DNA of 64,000 bases from Megalonaias nervosa (lineage: Eukaryota > Mollusca > Bivalvia > Unionida > Unionidae). The stretch lies in NCBI GenBank assembly GCA_016617855.1, contig JAECUM010001103.1, positions 103,511 to 167,510 on the forward strand, in the 5' to 3' direction. Each line of letters begins with the position of its first letter. Position 1 is the stretch's first letter. A program made the position numbers and the translations under genes. Shown here one piece after another: positions 1 through 12,002 of this stretch. The notes under the pieces are model-generated. The model was not told the DNA's origin. It ran no database searches and saw only the letters and a program-made list of their open reading frames with translations.

Positions 1-8
1 CAACTGCG

Positions 9-1420
9 TTGATAAAGAAACGGTATGATGAAGGCGTTCGGAAAATGTTGGTGGAATTGGAAAAGGCTTATTATGTAGCATTTACAACGGATTTGTGGAC
101 ATCGTCGCAGAACATTGCCTATATATGCGTGACTGCTCACCGGATAAATCCTGTGTGGGAACTGGAATCAGCCATTTTGCAGACAAGGGAGACTCCGGAA
201 TGACACACTGGGCAAAACATCAGTGTTCGTCTGAGTGATTGTGCCAATGAGTGGAACATTTCGGTGAATAAAATAGCTGCAACAGTCCATGACAATGGAT
301 CAAATATGAATGCAGCCATGGACTTGCTGGATGACTGGCCAGATCAACTTTGCTTCGCTCATATGTTGCAACTGGCAATTAGCGCTGGTTTAAAAGTAAA
401 AGCCATAGCCAGAATGCTTGGTGCTGCCAGGAGAATAGCTGCACATTTTAAACGCAGAACAGTTGCAGCTCAGGCTTTGCGTGAAAAACAGAAAGCACTA
501 CAAAATAATGACACTGCTGCAGTTTCGGAAGTTACAGATTGTTCCACAAGGTGGAATTTGCCTCTGGATATGTTGGAATGCCTCGTGAAATTACAGTGGG
601 CGATCGGTGCAGTTCTGTCTGACCCACAGGTAACGGTCCGCAGCAACGCTTCTACTTTTGAAATGACGGACGAAAACTGGCCATTGGCTGAAGCTCTCAT
701 ACCTATACTAAAGCCTTTCAAGCAAGTTACCGTCATGTCATCTGGACAAAAGTACCCGTCCATCTCATCTGTGCATGCGCACTTGTATATAATAATGAAA
801 AACATTCCTGATTCAAAACCAGATGATGATGCTGCAATTAAAGAATATCGGAAGCCATCACCAATGAACTTCAAACCCGCTATTATCCTACCGGATACAG
901 CGTGCTCAATGCAGCTAAGGCTGCAGTCGTCAATCCGTGTTATAAACTTCTGAAATTTTTTGAGAAAGCACCACGACAGGAGACATATGCTGCTGTCAGA
1001 CTGGAGTTGATGGCAGTAGTAATCACAGATCCACTACCTGTGCTGCTAACCACTGTTGCCATAATCACTGACAAAACGGATGAACTGGAACCGAAGAGAC
1101 CGAGAATGGAAAATGTCGCCGAAAATAACATTTTCGATGATCTAGCTTCTCTGTGTGCCACAGACGACAACGCTGCATCGGTAGACGAATTGGCAACATA
1201 TCTGTCGGAGACGCCACTTCATGTTAATGGTGACATTCTTCAGTATTGGCGAGATAATACATCACGATATCCCAGGCTAGCTGCCCTTGCGCAAAAATAT
1301 CTCTGTATTCCTGCAACGTCAGTTCCATCAGAAAGTGCTTTTTCAACAGCAGGACACGTTGCAAACAGGAAACGTGCATCGCTGTCACCAGATACGGTCG
1401 ATATGTTGGTTTTTTTTTAG
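9..1420 (+). pseudogene. hAT (ZBED-like) transposase, broken
   Basis: Remnant of a DNA transposase of the hAT superfamily, a nuclear cut-and-paste enzyme. Three consecutive plus-strand reading frames (9-203, 264-953, 902-1420) carry different parts of one protein. The first has FTTDLWTS, the first catalytic Asp region of hAT enzymes. The second has VHDNGSNMNAA and CFAHMLQLAI, the usual middle DNG/C-H-x-L block, and a CSTRWN motif. The last ends in the hATC dimerisation domain with LAALAQKYLCIPATSVPSES and AFSTAG. Frame changes near 204-264 and 900-953 show it is not translatable as one protein. No N-terminal BED finger is visible because the window starts inside the gene. Family assignment is secure from the hATC motif; the exact subfamily is not. 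Confidence 0.9.
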
Positions 1421-2280
1421 CAGAAACTGGAAATTGTGCGGGGGACAATGATCATGTACTTGTAAGCTGTACACTAGGACAGACTGGTATTATTTAGCTT
1501 TGATAAATTCGTTCTTAGTTCATTCATTTTTTAGTTTTTAGTATATAAAAACATTCAAAAAACGTTATTTTATTCTAGTTTGAAATAATAATATTGTAAT
1601 GTTTTGCTTACTTACTTAAATGTAAACCTCTTTAGTATTCAAGTTCTCAACCAGAAGTTGACTTTCACCGCCATTCGCTGCGAGTAATAAATAACAAAAC
1701 ACGCTGTGGAAGTTGTTGGAAGTTTATTAATATGTGAAACGACATTGTATTATTAATACATTATTATTGACAAATCAAACAAAATATTATAGCACAATTT
1801 ATAATAGACAATTTGAAGTACAACAGGAAAACAAATTACCGGTATCTCCATCAACAGACTATCAGCCATCTCCCACTGGGTGTGGGTAATGTGCGAATGT
1901 GAAAATGCGAAAGTGCGAATTGGTAAAATGCGAAAAAGAGAATGCGAAATAGTGGATAAAGTGTGGTAAACAATGTACAAAATGATGTAAATAGTCCGTT
2001 CGTTTTGTGACCCTACAACAATCAAGGTTTGTGAAAATTTGACAGTGGGGTAACTAGGGTTGTACATGTCTTTCATGTTCTAACGAGTACCCGGTTACCC
2101 GTTAAACGGCGCAACGGGTACCCGGGTGAAGTTTTCCATGGTTTTTGACAGCCCTACCCTTTACACACAATTCATAATGGATTTTCACAATCGATTATCT
2201 TATCAGTTCGCTTAACCAACTGATGATCTATTATAATCGATAGTCGGAACAACACTACTAAGAGCAGTTGAATAGCATTA
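1421..2280. other. AT-rich flank of hAT element; no gene seen
   Basis: The AT-rich sequence downstream of the transposase probably includes the element's 3' end. Around 2091-2130 there is a near-palindromic GC-rich block with repeated GGTACCCGGG-type words. A similar block occurs at 19133-19175, so it may be a shared transposon terminus. No open reading frame with recognisable content was found. Confidence 0.4.
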
Positions 2281-2287
2281 TATACAA

Positions 2288-2610
2288 TAGCACACACATT
2301 TACTGTGTACTTACGATGGGATTTCCCTACATCTCAACAATTTAAACACAACTGGTAGCTCACATATTTACTGTATATATTATAATGGGATTTCCCTATA
2401 TCACAACATTTTTGTATTCAATAGCAAACACATTTACTGTTGACTTATGCTGGCATTTCCCTACATCTCAACATTATATATACTACTGGTAGCACACATA
2501 TTTACTGTATATATTATAGTGGGATTTCCCTATATCACAACATTTTTGTATTCAAAAGCACACACATTTACTGTGTATTTACAGTGGGATTTCCCTATAT
2601 CATGACAGCG
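2288..2610. repeat. 66-68 bp tandem repeat, alternating A-B units
   Basis: Five units share AGCACACACATTTACTG, then GGGATTTCCCTA and ATCACAACA or TCTCAACA. Alternating units differ (ATATATTATA versus GTACTTACGA spacers), so the higher-order period is about 134 bp. No coding content is seen. Confidence 0.75.
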
Positions 2611-2661
2611 TATATGATAATTTGACTGTACAATATACATCACACAATAAAATGCCTTATA

Positions 2662-3151
2662 CAGTGGGGCCCAGGCTTGCGAACCTAATCGGTTCCCAGA
2701 CAGCGTTCGTAACCCGGGGTGTTCGTGACCTGGGGTGTTCGTAACCCGGAACGCGTTTTCCCATAGGGTCCCATTGTTAAATTTTTAATCCGTTCCCGAG
2801 CCAAAAAAAATCACTGCTATATTAAAAAAAGGTACAAACACAACACATACACAACACATACATAGCAATAAAACACATAAACACACTCAAAACCCACAAA
2901 AACAACAAAAACATGACACAAAAATAAACACAAGAACACCACAGACTCCTTTTCTCACCTTTTTTTCACTCTATTTGAGTAGAGGCAGCCATATGTGAGC
3001 TCATGTGTTCGAAATTTTGCGCGCAAGCGAATGGCGGTTTGGATCTTAACCCGAGCCACCATTCGTAACCAGAGTCATTTTTTTGGCTGGCCTGGCGTTC
3101 GTAACCCGGATCGTTCGTAACCCAGGGCATTCATAAGCCGGGGCCCCACTG
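2662..3151. mobile_element. Tigger/pogo-like MITE with TA duplication
   Basis: The 490-bp non-coding element starts CAGTGGGGCCC and ends GGGGCCCCACTG. Flanking TA dinucleotides are at 2660-2661 and 3152-3153. Inside each terminus are repeated GTTCGTAACCCGG words, the style of non-autonomous Tc1/mariner-pogo (Tigger) elements. No transposase frame is present. Confidence 0.75.
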
Positions 3152-3311
3152 TATTTAAATTACATTATACAGTACTCCCTCATTATAACATTGCCCATGT
3201 CTTGAAATCACACTATATAGCACTCCCTTATTATAATGTTGTTTATGAGAGTCAAGGAGTACATAGCTTGGTCATGACATTTTTCCACTAAAATATTTTT
3301 TATTCTGAATA

Positions 3312-3766
3312 CTTACCCAATCATAACCTTAGGGTGTACTACTTTTACCTTGCAAATCCAGCCCTCCTAGATAAAATATTTTACCTAAAAAGAGCTAAAA
3401 GTTATCTGCTCACAATGTGGTGGTCAGCCAAAGTGATCTCCCCTATATAGGGATTGGCAAAACCCATGAATATCTCAGTTACTACTTTCACTTGTGCCAA
3501 GAAAGAGACCTTGGAAAAGCCAGAATCAACACTGTTGCAAGTTGGAGGAGTTCACACTCCACAAGGAAAGTATACTCTGTCTATATTTCCAACTTTCTCT
3601 ATCTGGACAAAGTTCTGCCTTTACGATTTTAGTCACACGTTTTCGTCTTTACACACTTAATTGTGCTTAGTGCTTGCACCAGTAGCCTATGCAACTTCAC
3701 AGATAAGTCTGGGCTACATTTGTGAGGTAGTAGTAGTACTCCCTAAGGTATTATGATTGGGTAATG
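3312..3766. mobile_element. Inverted-repeat MITE-like element
   Basis: Imperfect inverted repeats of about 38 bp bound this segment (3312-3349 and 3726-3766; CTTACCCAATCATAA on the left and TTATGATTGGGTAATG on the right). Related CTCCCTTATTATAATGTTG words occur outside on both sides (near 3220 and 3798), so the element appears inserted into another repeat. No protein is recognised. Confidence 0.5.
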
Positions 3767-3859
3767 TATTTAAAGAAGAAATCACATTATACAACACTCC
3801 CTTATTATAATGTTGCCCATGGGAGTCATGGAGTATAATGCCTTATACTGAGACAGCCT

Positions 3860-4715
3860 CATATAAATATTTCAGTCAGGCAACCTTAAAAAAATCTTTC
3901 AATGAAACAGATTTACTGAAATCTTTAAATGAGATAGCCTTAAAGAAATTTCTCAGTGAGACTTTATAGAAATCTTTCAATAAGACAGCCATACTAAAAT
4001 ATTTCAATCAGACATATTTATAGAAATCTTTCAGTGAGACAGACTTACAGAAATCTTTCAGAGAGACGGCCTATAGAAATCTTTCAGTGAGATAGCCTTA
4101 TAAAAATCTTTCAGTACAATAGCCTTATAGAAATCTTTCAGTGAGACAGCCTTATAAAAATCTTTCAGTGAGACAACCTTTTAGAAATATTTCAGTAAGA
4201 TGGCCTTACTGAAATCTTTCAATAACAGATTTACATGTATAGAAATCTTTCAGTGATTCAGCCTTATTGAAATCTTTCAGTGAGACAGATTTACATAAGT
4301 CTTTCAATGAGACAGCCTTATTGAAATCTGTCAGTGAGACATATTTATAGAAACCTTTCAATGAGACAGCCTTAAAGAAATCTTTCAATGACAAAAGTTT
4401 ATAGAAATCTTTCAGTGAAATAGATTTACAGAAATCATTTACTGAGACACATTTATAGAAATCTTTCAGTGAGACACCCTTAAAGAAATCTTTCAATGAC
4501 AAAAGTTTATAGAAATCTTTCAGTGAGATAGATTTACAGAAATCATTTACTGAGACACATTTATAGAAATCTTTCAGTGAGACAGCCTTAAAGAAATCTT
4601 TCAATGATGCAAATTTATAGAAATCTTTCAGTGAGACAGATTTATAGAAATCTTTTACTGAGACAGATTTATAGAAATATTTAAATGAAACAACCTTAAA
4701 TAAATATCTAAGTGA
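3860..4715. repeat. 27-bp tandem array (about 30 units)
   Basis: Degenerate units of the form GAAATCTTTCAGTGAGACAG followed by CCTTATA or ATTTATA repeat every 27 bp. Because 27 is divisible by three, part of the minus strand (4206-4604) stays open as a 9-residue periodic peptide (VSLKDFYKC-like). I regard that as a by-product of the array and not as a gene. Confidence 0.85.
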
Positions 4716-5220
4716 CCTGCAGTATTAATCAAATTTAAAAAGCAAAATCTTTACTGCAGTGAAAAACCCACCAATTAAATCATATACTAGACAAATATTT
4801 TATTTATTTTTGTTTTCAAAAGTAGGTTGTATTACCATTTGTGAAATCTGCATTATATGCAAAATAAGTAATATTAAAAAGTTCTTGACTGATTAAATAT
4901 TTATCTACCTGTACAATGATGCTAAATTTTAACATGATAATATTTATTCCTTTTTTTGCCAGTTAATCAGTGTTTAGTTCAAAACTGTTTTCCAACTTTT
5001 TTCCAGACTGCAAGAGATACTGATTCCAGAATGAGAATGCTGGAGGGAAATAATAATTGCAGGAGACTTGTAAATGCAAGAGCTGTAACATGTATGCTAG
5101 TTGGTCACATGAATTGACATCCACTGTGAAAGTGAAAACAGCCATAAAACTCATATTTACAGCTTGCTACAGTATATTTACTAATATTCTGAGACCAACA
5201 GTAAGAGAAATACCACATAC
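4716..5220. other. AT-rich, candidate intron
   Basis: No gene is seen. If the 5221-5624 exon is real, this is the start of its downstream intron on the minus strand. Confidence 0.4.
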
Positions 5221-5624
5221 CTCTGGAGTATTCCCTGATGGGCTTAAAGTCACCTTTTTGTAGCTGTACCATGGAGGCTTTACTTCTTATGTCCCCAAAA
5301 TGTACAAACTCCACGACATTTTCTGCTTCTCCATCTCCTGTTTTTTCTCCATCACTGGAAGAATCTTCTGATGATTTGGTAACTTCCTGCTTAACCTTGG
5401 CAGAAATCACTGCTGCCAATTTTCCTTTACCTTTGGAAGTCACTTCTTGTGTAGCAGTAGCTTTCTGTTTTGACAAGTTTTTATTGCCATTTCCTGAAAT
5501 TTCTTTTCCCAAACTTGAAGCTTTTGTCTTTTTCTCACCTGTAAACAATTGCTTCACTTTCTTCATGATCAGTGCCTTTTACAACACATTATCATAATCC
5601 TCCACTTGTGCAACCATGGTCTAA
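5221..5624 (-). CDS. Candidate host exon, Lys/Ser-rich protein
   Basis: On the minus strand a pyrimidine-rich tract ending TTTTCAG (5625-5640) could be a 3' splice site, and the exon ends in AG followed by GTATGT (5220 downward), a good 5' splice site. From ATG 5566 the exon encodes about 115 residues that begin MKKVKQLFTGEKK. They are rich in Lys, Ser and Glu and include an acidic SSEDSSSDGEK stretch, then VVEFVHFGDIRSKA near the exon end. An upstream ATG at 5617 is in the same frame but stops after 12 codons, so the 5' part is probably untranslated. I do not recognise the family. Codon-like composition and splice signals are the only support. Confidence 0.45.
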
Positions 5625-6230
5625 CTGAAAAGAGAAGAAAACTGACCCATGAGAGTGTGACTAAAGTGGCAACCTGAAATACATGGCGTGTGTACTGTGT
5701 GTGTGATAACAATGTCAGTCAAGCAGTATTCTCCCCAAGCTTTTCTCAGTTGCTTATTCTCCCTCTTGACCCCAAAATACAGCCCACTTCACACCACACC
5801 TGAGCACTAGATCAAAATTATACATCAGTGTTGCACACAGGATGTCTTGCAACACTGTGTCCCCATCTCTCACAATACTGAAGAGCATGAAAAATTTCAG
5901 TGAGAACAATAATGGATAAAACAGTATGACCAAGGCGCATGCAGAAGTCATTATCTGGTGGACAATGAGCTAAAAAATGAATACCCACAATCCCAAAAGT
6001 CAAAGTATAGCATTGTAGATATTTAGTGTTCATCTACAAACCATCATATATCAGATTTTGTGAGTCCCAAGCCTCAGAGCTGGTGCAAGCAATGTGCAAA
6101 CTGTGTGCTTGCACAGGAAGCCATTCAGAGTGGTGACAAATTGGACAAGGGGTGCAAAAACCATACAAGGGAGCTAAAATTAATGAAAACCTTTGATTTT
6201 TTTCTTAGTATGAAATTTTTTAAATTACAG
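5625..6230. other. Non-coding, no gene seen
   Basis: No recognisable coding or RNA gene was found. This is probably intron or 5' flank of the minus-strand exon at 5221-5624. Confidence 0.4.
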
Positions 6231-6233
6231 ATT

Positions 6234-6600
6234 AATAATAATAATAATAATAATAATGAGGACTTTGCATAGCGCCTAATCTTTAGAAGCTCTAAGCACT
6301 TTACAACATTTGACAACACTTAAAAACATATATAATGATATGATTACAAAAAAAAAAACAAACACCACGAAATCAGAAAACAGAAAACATGCTGTAAATA
6401 TTTAAGGTAAGGAAACATTATTAGGTCTTTAAGTCTGTTCTTGCAGTTGAAATAGGTGAGTTTTAAGAGCGCTCTTGAATGAGATCACTGTGTCTTTGTG
6501 TCCAAGTTCAGTGGGCAATTCGTTCCATGTTGCTGGGCCCTGGTATGCAAAAGAATGTTGTCCATATGATTTCATTTTCATAGTGGGAATAATGTATAAC
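6234..6600. repeat. Dispersed (AAT)n-headed repeat, copy 1
   Basis: An (AAT)n tract (6234-6257) is followed by GAGGACTTTGCATAGCGCC and TAATCTTTAGAAGCTCTAAG. The same order recurs at 11501-11600 (AGTGCCTAATCTTTAGAAG), which marks a dispersed family with a microsatellite head. Confidence 0.65.
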
Positions 6601-6699
6601 CATTAATCATACAGTAATAAGAAACATTTATGTAAAGAAATTATTTTATTTTCAACTTACATATTATGTTATTGTTATAAATTGATTAATAATAATATT

Positions 6700-6830
6700 A
6701 GACTGGGTGCCTCTTTTGGCAGGCTCAACAAGTCTGCTCGGGTTTACTGTAACATTAAAACAGGTACCCAGTCTAGGCTCAACAAGCCTGCCTGGGTTTT
6801 GCATTATGTTAAAACAGGTACCCAATCATG
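6700..6830. repeat. Two 65-bp direct repeats
   Basis: GGCTCAACAAGCCTGCCTGG-like segments, each followed by ACATTAAAACAGGTACCCA-type sequence, occur twice in a row. They are non-coding. Confidence 0.6.
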
Positions 6831-7640
6831 AATTGATAAAACAATGGTAATGATTAATTAATCACACACTTCTTCCATTCAATTAAAAAAATATTTAAAG
6901 GTAAAGAAGAAAACATGCAAATTTTTAAGAGTGTTGTAAACCTTTCTATTTCTGAGAAGCAATGATTAACAAAAAGTGAGTGGACATATTCTTAAAGATG
7001 AACAGTGTGTTTAGAAAGTGAATGTTTTATCTATTCTACATATGACGTGTTTAGGCATCTGAAGACTAAATATAAGCAAAATTGGTTAAGTTAAATTTCA
7101 TATCAGTGTTAAATAATGACTTTTTAAAATATTTTTGAAATATGAGAATAAAATAATTACAGAATAAAGCAAATTTATTTTTTGAATAAACAATAATTTC
7201 AAAACATACATGACTTATCTACATCATTTACTGCGGTCACCTGCATGCTGGACATAACAACTGTTTGACTAACGTCCATCCATTCTGTGCAGGAGACAAA
7301 TCTCTAGCAATTTTTGTGTAATTTATCAAACAGATACTGTAAGCCTCATTACCCCATGTTTCATATGTGGATTTTGTTATACTCTCAATCTTTCCATTGA
7401 TCCATCTAGTTCCTATTCCTATTGCCTCTCAAATCGCTGGGTGGATATTCAGCTAAATTTGGTACAAAAACTGCCCTGTGGTAACAATCTGTACTAGGTG
7501 TATACAGCTTTTACAACTCTTCCATTGATGCCATGGAAGGGGTCAAAGGTCAAACATATACAAATTGTAATTACAGTGACATCATTAAATATTTCAAATA
7601 TTTCTGAGCAAACTTATTCATCATGTTTACATTTGTCAAA
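6831..7640. other. AT-rich, no gene seen
   Basis: Only AT-rich sequence without recognisable frames or repeats was seen. Confidence 0.4.
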
Positions 7641-7654
7641 ATATTACTTTAAGT

Positions 7655-8083
7655 TGGCACCATGCAGCCACTAGTGTGCTGATGTTGCATTACAGCCACC
7701 ATGCAGCCACTAGTGTGCTGATGTAGTATTACAGCCACCATGCAGCCACTAGTGTGCTGATGTAGTATTACAGCCACCATGTAGCCACTAGTGTGCTGAT
7801 GTAGTATTACAGCCACCATGCAGCCACTAGTGTGCTGATGTTGTATTACAGCCACCATGCAGCCACTAGTGTGCTGATGTTGTATTACAGCCACCATGCA
7901 GCCACTAGTGTGCTGATGTAGTATTACAGCCACCATGCAGCCACTAGTGTGCTGATGTTGTATTACAGCCACCATGCAGCCACTAGTGTGCTGATGTTGT
8001 ATTACAGCCACCATGCAGCCACTAGTGTGCTGATGTTGTATTACTGCCACCATGCAGCCACTAATGTGCTGATGTTGTATTAC
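7655..8083. repeat. 39-bp minisatellite (about 11 units)
   Basis: The unit ACAGCCACCATGCAGCCACT followed by AGTGTGCTGATGTTGTATT is repeated about eleven times with few changes. Since 39 is divisible by three, both strands stay open (a 13-residue periodic peptide MVAVIQHQHTSGC on the minus strand), which I treat as a repeat artefact. Confidence 0.95.
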
Positions 8084-8255
8084 AAGCTACTATATATAGT
8101 ATACAATCATAACAGGAAGACACTTATATACACAATAGATCTTGCACCATGGCTTTTGCCCAGGGGTCAACTTGAGTGCTGAGGAAAAAAGATTGGAAAA
8201 TGATGAAACATTAAAGATGCTGTATATATGCATGTATAAATTTGGTCCAATTAAA

Positions 8256-8310
8256 AACATGGACCCTGATGTTCCATCACATAATGTGTCAGTTGATCAG
8301 GGTCCATGTT
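8256..8310. repeat. 15-bp perfect inverted repeat (hairpin)
   Basis: AACATGGACCCTGAT (8256-8270) and its reverse complement (8296-8310) flank a 25-nt loop. Confidence 0.7.
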
Positions 8311-9914
8311 GCTGATTATACTGATTATTCCTAACAAACTGCACAGACCCATAACTGTTGAGGCATTATGTGATGGTAAATCTGAGTCTAATTAGTTGGA
8401 TCAGACTTGTACATGAATACATACAGTACTCTAATTACATTTGTAGAAATATCAAAACATGAAGGATGGACTAATATCTAAACCAGACAAATATATCAGT
8501 GAATTAAATAAATCCATTTTTTATTTTATATTTGAACAGGTATAAAATCAGTAATAAAAGGTAAAATACTGATGATGACTGCCAATGTCTTGAGGGGGTG
8601 GGGGTAGAATATCATGCACTCTTTCCACTCTCTTGTATTTTGTATCCTAATTTCCATAATGCCATTCGTTAGTTTATAACAGGTCTGTGAAACTATTAAG
8701 AAAATAACATTATCAGCATCCATATGCCAGGTTAATGCCTGCTCTCACCAAAATTATCCATGGACATTGACTAATTAAGCTGGCTGTTATTTTTATCAAA
8801 AGATCCTTTATTTGGCAATGGAAAAATACCTCAAATAATTTTTCTGAAGTCACCAAATTTTAAGTTCAAAGACAGTTATCAAAGATAAAATATTACCATA
8901 GAATCTGCCTTGAAAGACCATGCCCTTTGTCAAAAATCAGTCACTCACAGGTCATAAAACTGATTAAATCTGCACTCAAAATGGGGTCTCTCAAAACAAG
9001 GGTATGCAATAAAAGTACCATTACCAATAAGCAGTCATAGCAAGAAGTTATAGCAACATGTCATGGCAACAGGTCATAGCGACAGTGATTATTGGTAGAC
9101 AGCTCAATGAGGAAGAAATCTGCATTATTCTGGTGACAACTCACGACAAACATGGCTAAGTAGATTCTTACAAGGATAAAATACTTAACGATACTCTCTA
9201 TGCAACGTATCTAAATTTATATATAGAAATATTACAAAAGGTACAAAGCATATGTAACTTGAACATATGAATGTGTTTATCTGCATATTTATATTAATAT
9301 CTCTCAACTGATGATGCTTTTAGTGTTTAAATGTGCTCAAAATATAAATGACTGAAGTGAGTATATAAATCATAAATTTTAGTTGGATGCCAATGTGCTT
9401 AAAGAAAAAAAGGATTGCAGAAAAATCCATCACCATGTGTACTAAACTTAAAAGTATATGAGCGGTTTCAAATAAAATGGAACATCATCTAATCCTACAG
9501 AATAAATACATGATGCATTTATCATCTTAAATTGTAATTTTTGTCCCAAAATATTGCATTTCTGTGGCTGATCAAACAACAAGCCTGAAAAGCTGCATCT
9601 CATAGCACTTAAAGTCATATAGCATAATATCAATCATATAGATCAAAAGAAAACTCTAACATTCAAAAATGAGAATATTTATATTTAGAAAATTGATAGT
9701 TGAATATTCTTTTCTTTACCAAATGAGTTTGGCAGTTTTTTGTAAAAGAAACAAACAAGAAAATTGTAAGCTGTGCAACACTAAATTAGTTCACAAAGGA
9801 AGAACCTTACACCTGCAAAATCAAGTAAAATTCAAACTCCGACTCTCAAAGTAATCTTATTGTTGTATTGCCCACATCAATGTTTCCAGTAACTGACATT
9901 CTGACACTCTTGTT
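8311..9914. other. AT-rich, no gene seen
   Basis: No recognisable coding, RNA or mobile feature was found. Short open frames here have random-looking composition. Confidence 0.4.
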
Positions 9915-10156
9915 GTTGTTGTTGTAGGCTTTAACGCCATTTATTAAGCACAAGATAGGCTATACATGGCAGCCAGTATCAATGGTGGAGGAAGAACCCG
10001 GGAAAACCCCGGAAAGAACCACCTACCCAAGAGAAACTACTGGCAAGCTTTCTCACATACCCACATTGGCCGAGCCCAAGACTCGAACCCACGCAGACAG
10101 AGGTGAGACGGCACTGATCCGTAACAGTGAGCACTTTAGACCACTCGGGGCTGACA
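9915..10156 (-). mobile_element. tRNA-derived SINE (family shared with 63853)
   Basis: Read on the minus strand, the head contains GAGTGGTCTAAAG (box A-like) and GTGGGTTCGAGTC (box B-like), followed by GGCCAATGTGGGTATG. The body ends near 9915 in an (ACA)n-type tail. The same head is found at 63853-63966. It diverges from a true tRNA in length and 3' end, so it is a Pol III retroposon and not a tRNA gene. Confidence 0.75.
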
Positions 10157-10319
10157 CTCTTGAATAGATGATGTAATACAGCAAGTTGATGAAGCATATG
10201 GTATAGGAGAAAAATCAAAATGAACAAAGCATTGAGGTACCAAATGACAAGAGTGCCAAAATTTGTCTTGAATGATTTTGAATTTTCTTTCTATCAGGAG
10301 CAGCTGTAGTCAATCCTAT

Positions 10320-10470
10320 ATACCATTGCTACACCCTACACTCCCACCCACCGCACACCTTTACCTTCCCATATTCCATTACTACACCCTACACTCCCAC
10401 CCACCCCACACCTTTATCTTCCCATATTCCATTACTACACCCCAATTCCCACACCACCCAACACCTTTAT
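10320..10470. repeat. Pyrimidine/C-rich 60-bp tandem repeats
   Basis: Three units of CCATTACTACACCCTACACT plus CCCACCCACC and CACACCTTTATCTTCC follow one another. The open plus-strand frame across them is a repeat artefact. Confidence 0.65.
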
Positions 10471-10928
10471 CTTACCTTGTTAGGTTACCTGTATTTCCAC
10501 ATTTGCTTTTTATACAAGTTTTGAAATCTTTACTCAGTTATGGAAAGAATAAGACAACAATATGACATAGTTGTTTTTACTTTCCTAAAAGTCGGCAAAG
10601 CAGACATCAACTTTTTATCACAAAAATGTACATAAACTGCCTTACAAATTTTACAACAGTCAGCCTGCTCCAAGGCAGCTGCCTGGAAAACTGAACTTGC
10701 CCATGCAAGATTTGAGCCTGACCCAAATTACGACAATATCACAAAAAAAAGTTTTTTAAAAATAATGTAAGATAAAACATGGGATGTTTTTATGGAAAAC
10801 ATGTTACATTTTTTTTTTTTTTACAAATAAGGAATGTTTCATCTTTGTTTGCACCTTAAAATGCCATGCTGATATTAAAAATTACGGAAAAAGATATATG
10901 TAAATAGTACATGTATACATATGCAGCT

Positions 10929-10975
10929 GTATGTATGTATGTATGTATGTATGTATGTATGTATGTATGTATGCA
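10929..10975. repeat. (TATG)n microsatellite
   Basis: A simple tetranucleotide repeat of about eleven units. Related (ACAT)n occurs at 11968-12000. Confidence 0.95.
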
Positions 10976-11498
10976 TGTACAGAAACTCAGCACAAAAGTG
11001 GCTATATAGTGCCAACAAAAGGTTATGCTCCAGAAAAGCAAAAATGAATTCCACAAAAACTGGGAAGAAATAAATGTGTAACTAAGTATAAGATAAAATA
11101 TAAAGAGTAAAGATGTAAAAATTCTGTAAAATGTATATAAAATAACAGATAAAGGTAATTATATTTAAAATCCTTAAAACATGATTAAAATTTCCCACAT
11201 AAACCATATTTCTTTACAATATTCCAAGATTTTCTCAGGTGGTACATCCTTGTACATTATCTTCAATAAGTTCCCATCAAAATACTTACGTCTCAAAGGG
11301 ACAAAAAACCTAGATTTTTAAGATAGGCACAGAAAAAGATGTTTCAGTACAAGATCTTATACTGAAAAATCAACCGTAATCAAGTAGAGAACTGTGTTAA
11401 CTTAATTAGAATCATGTTTTAATATATTATAAATTTTTTCTGTATCTAATTTTAAGATCTGTTGGCAGAAAATTTTTGATGTTTTCTTCTCTTGCCTC

Positions 11499-11500
<2 letters not shown>

Positions 11501-11534
<34 letters not shown>

Positions 11535-11840
11535 CATGAAGACTTAGTATAGTGCCTAATCTTTAGAAGATCTAAGTGATTTACAATATTACATAACATA
11601 TAAAAAAATACAGTCAAACAAACCTGACAAATTAACAGTTTGAGGGAAACATGCTACCAAAAGTGAATACAGAATATACTCACTCAGCAAGACTGACATT
11701 GTGATTTTAAAGTACAACATGTGTTCCTGCAAGACACCCATCCTGTGTGCACAGCAAGCTGTCATACATACATTGATGCCCTTTGGGAATATAAGGCAGT
11801 TAAGACAAAGGTAAAGGTGTGCAGTCCCCATAATGGTCTC
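11501..11840. repeat. Dispersed (AAT)n-headed repeat, copy 2
   Basis: (AAT)n at 11501-11533, then TAGTGCCTAATCTTTAGAAG as in the copy at 6234. The downstream segment with GGTCTCACAGAGCATACTGG may belong to the same element. Confidence 0.55.
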
Positions 11841-11971
11841 ACAGAGCATACTGGGTGGAAGAGGGGAGATTTGAAATATGAACAGGAAAGCAAAGATATA
11901 GTGTTGAATTCTTGAACAGTGAATAGAGTTCAATTATGGCCATGATTAGCTGTTATTTTGTGAAGAATACA

Positions 11972-12002
<31 letters not shown>

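Noticed and set aside
4206..4604. 132-residue minus-strand frame with 9-residue repeats
   Set aside because: It is a by-product of the 27-bp array; neighbouring units contain stops and there is no start or splice context.
7655..8083. CRISPR-like regular repeats
   Set aside because: There are no unique spacers between units and the context is eukaryotic; it is a tandem array.
7649..8182. Open frames on both strands through the 39-bp minisatellite
   Set aside because: The unit length is a multiple of three, so any stop-free unit stays open. The peptides are simply periodic and have no other support.
9915..10156. Possible tRNA gene (box A/box B)
   Set aside because: There is no complete cloverleaf or CCA-proximal acceptor; the head is shared with 63853 and followed by a SINE body and tail.
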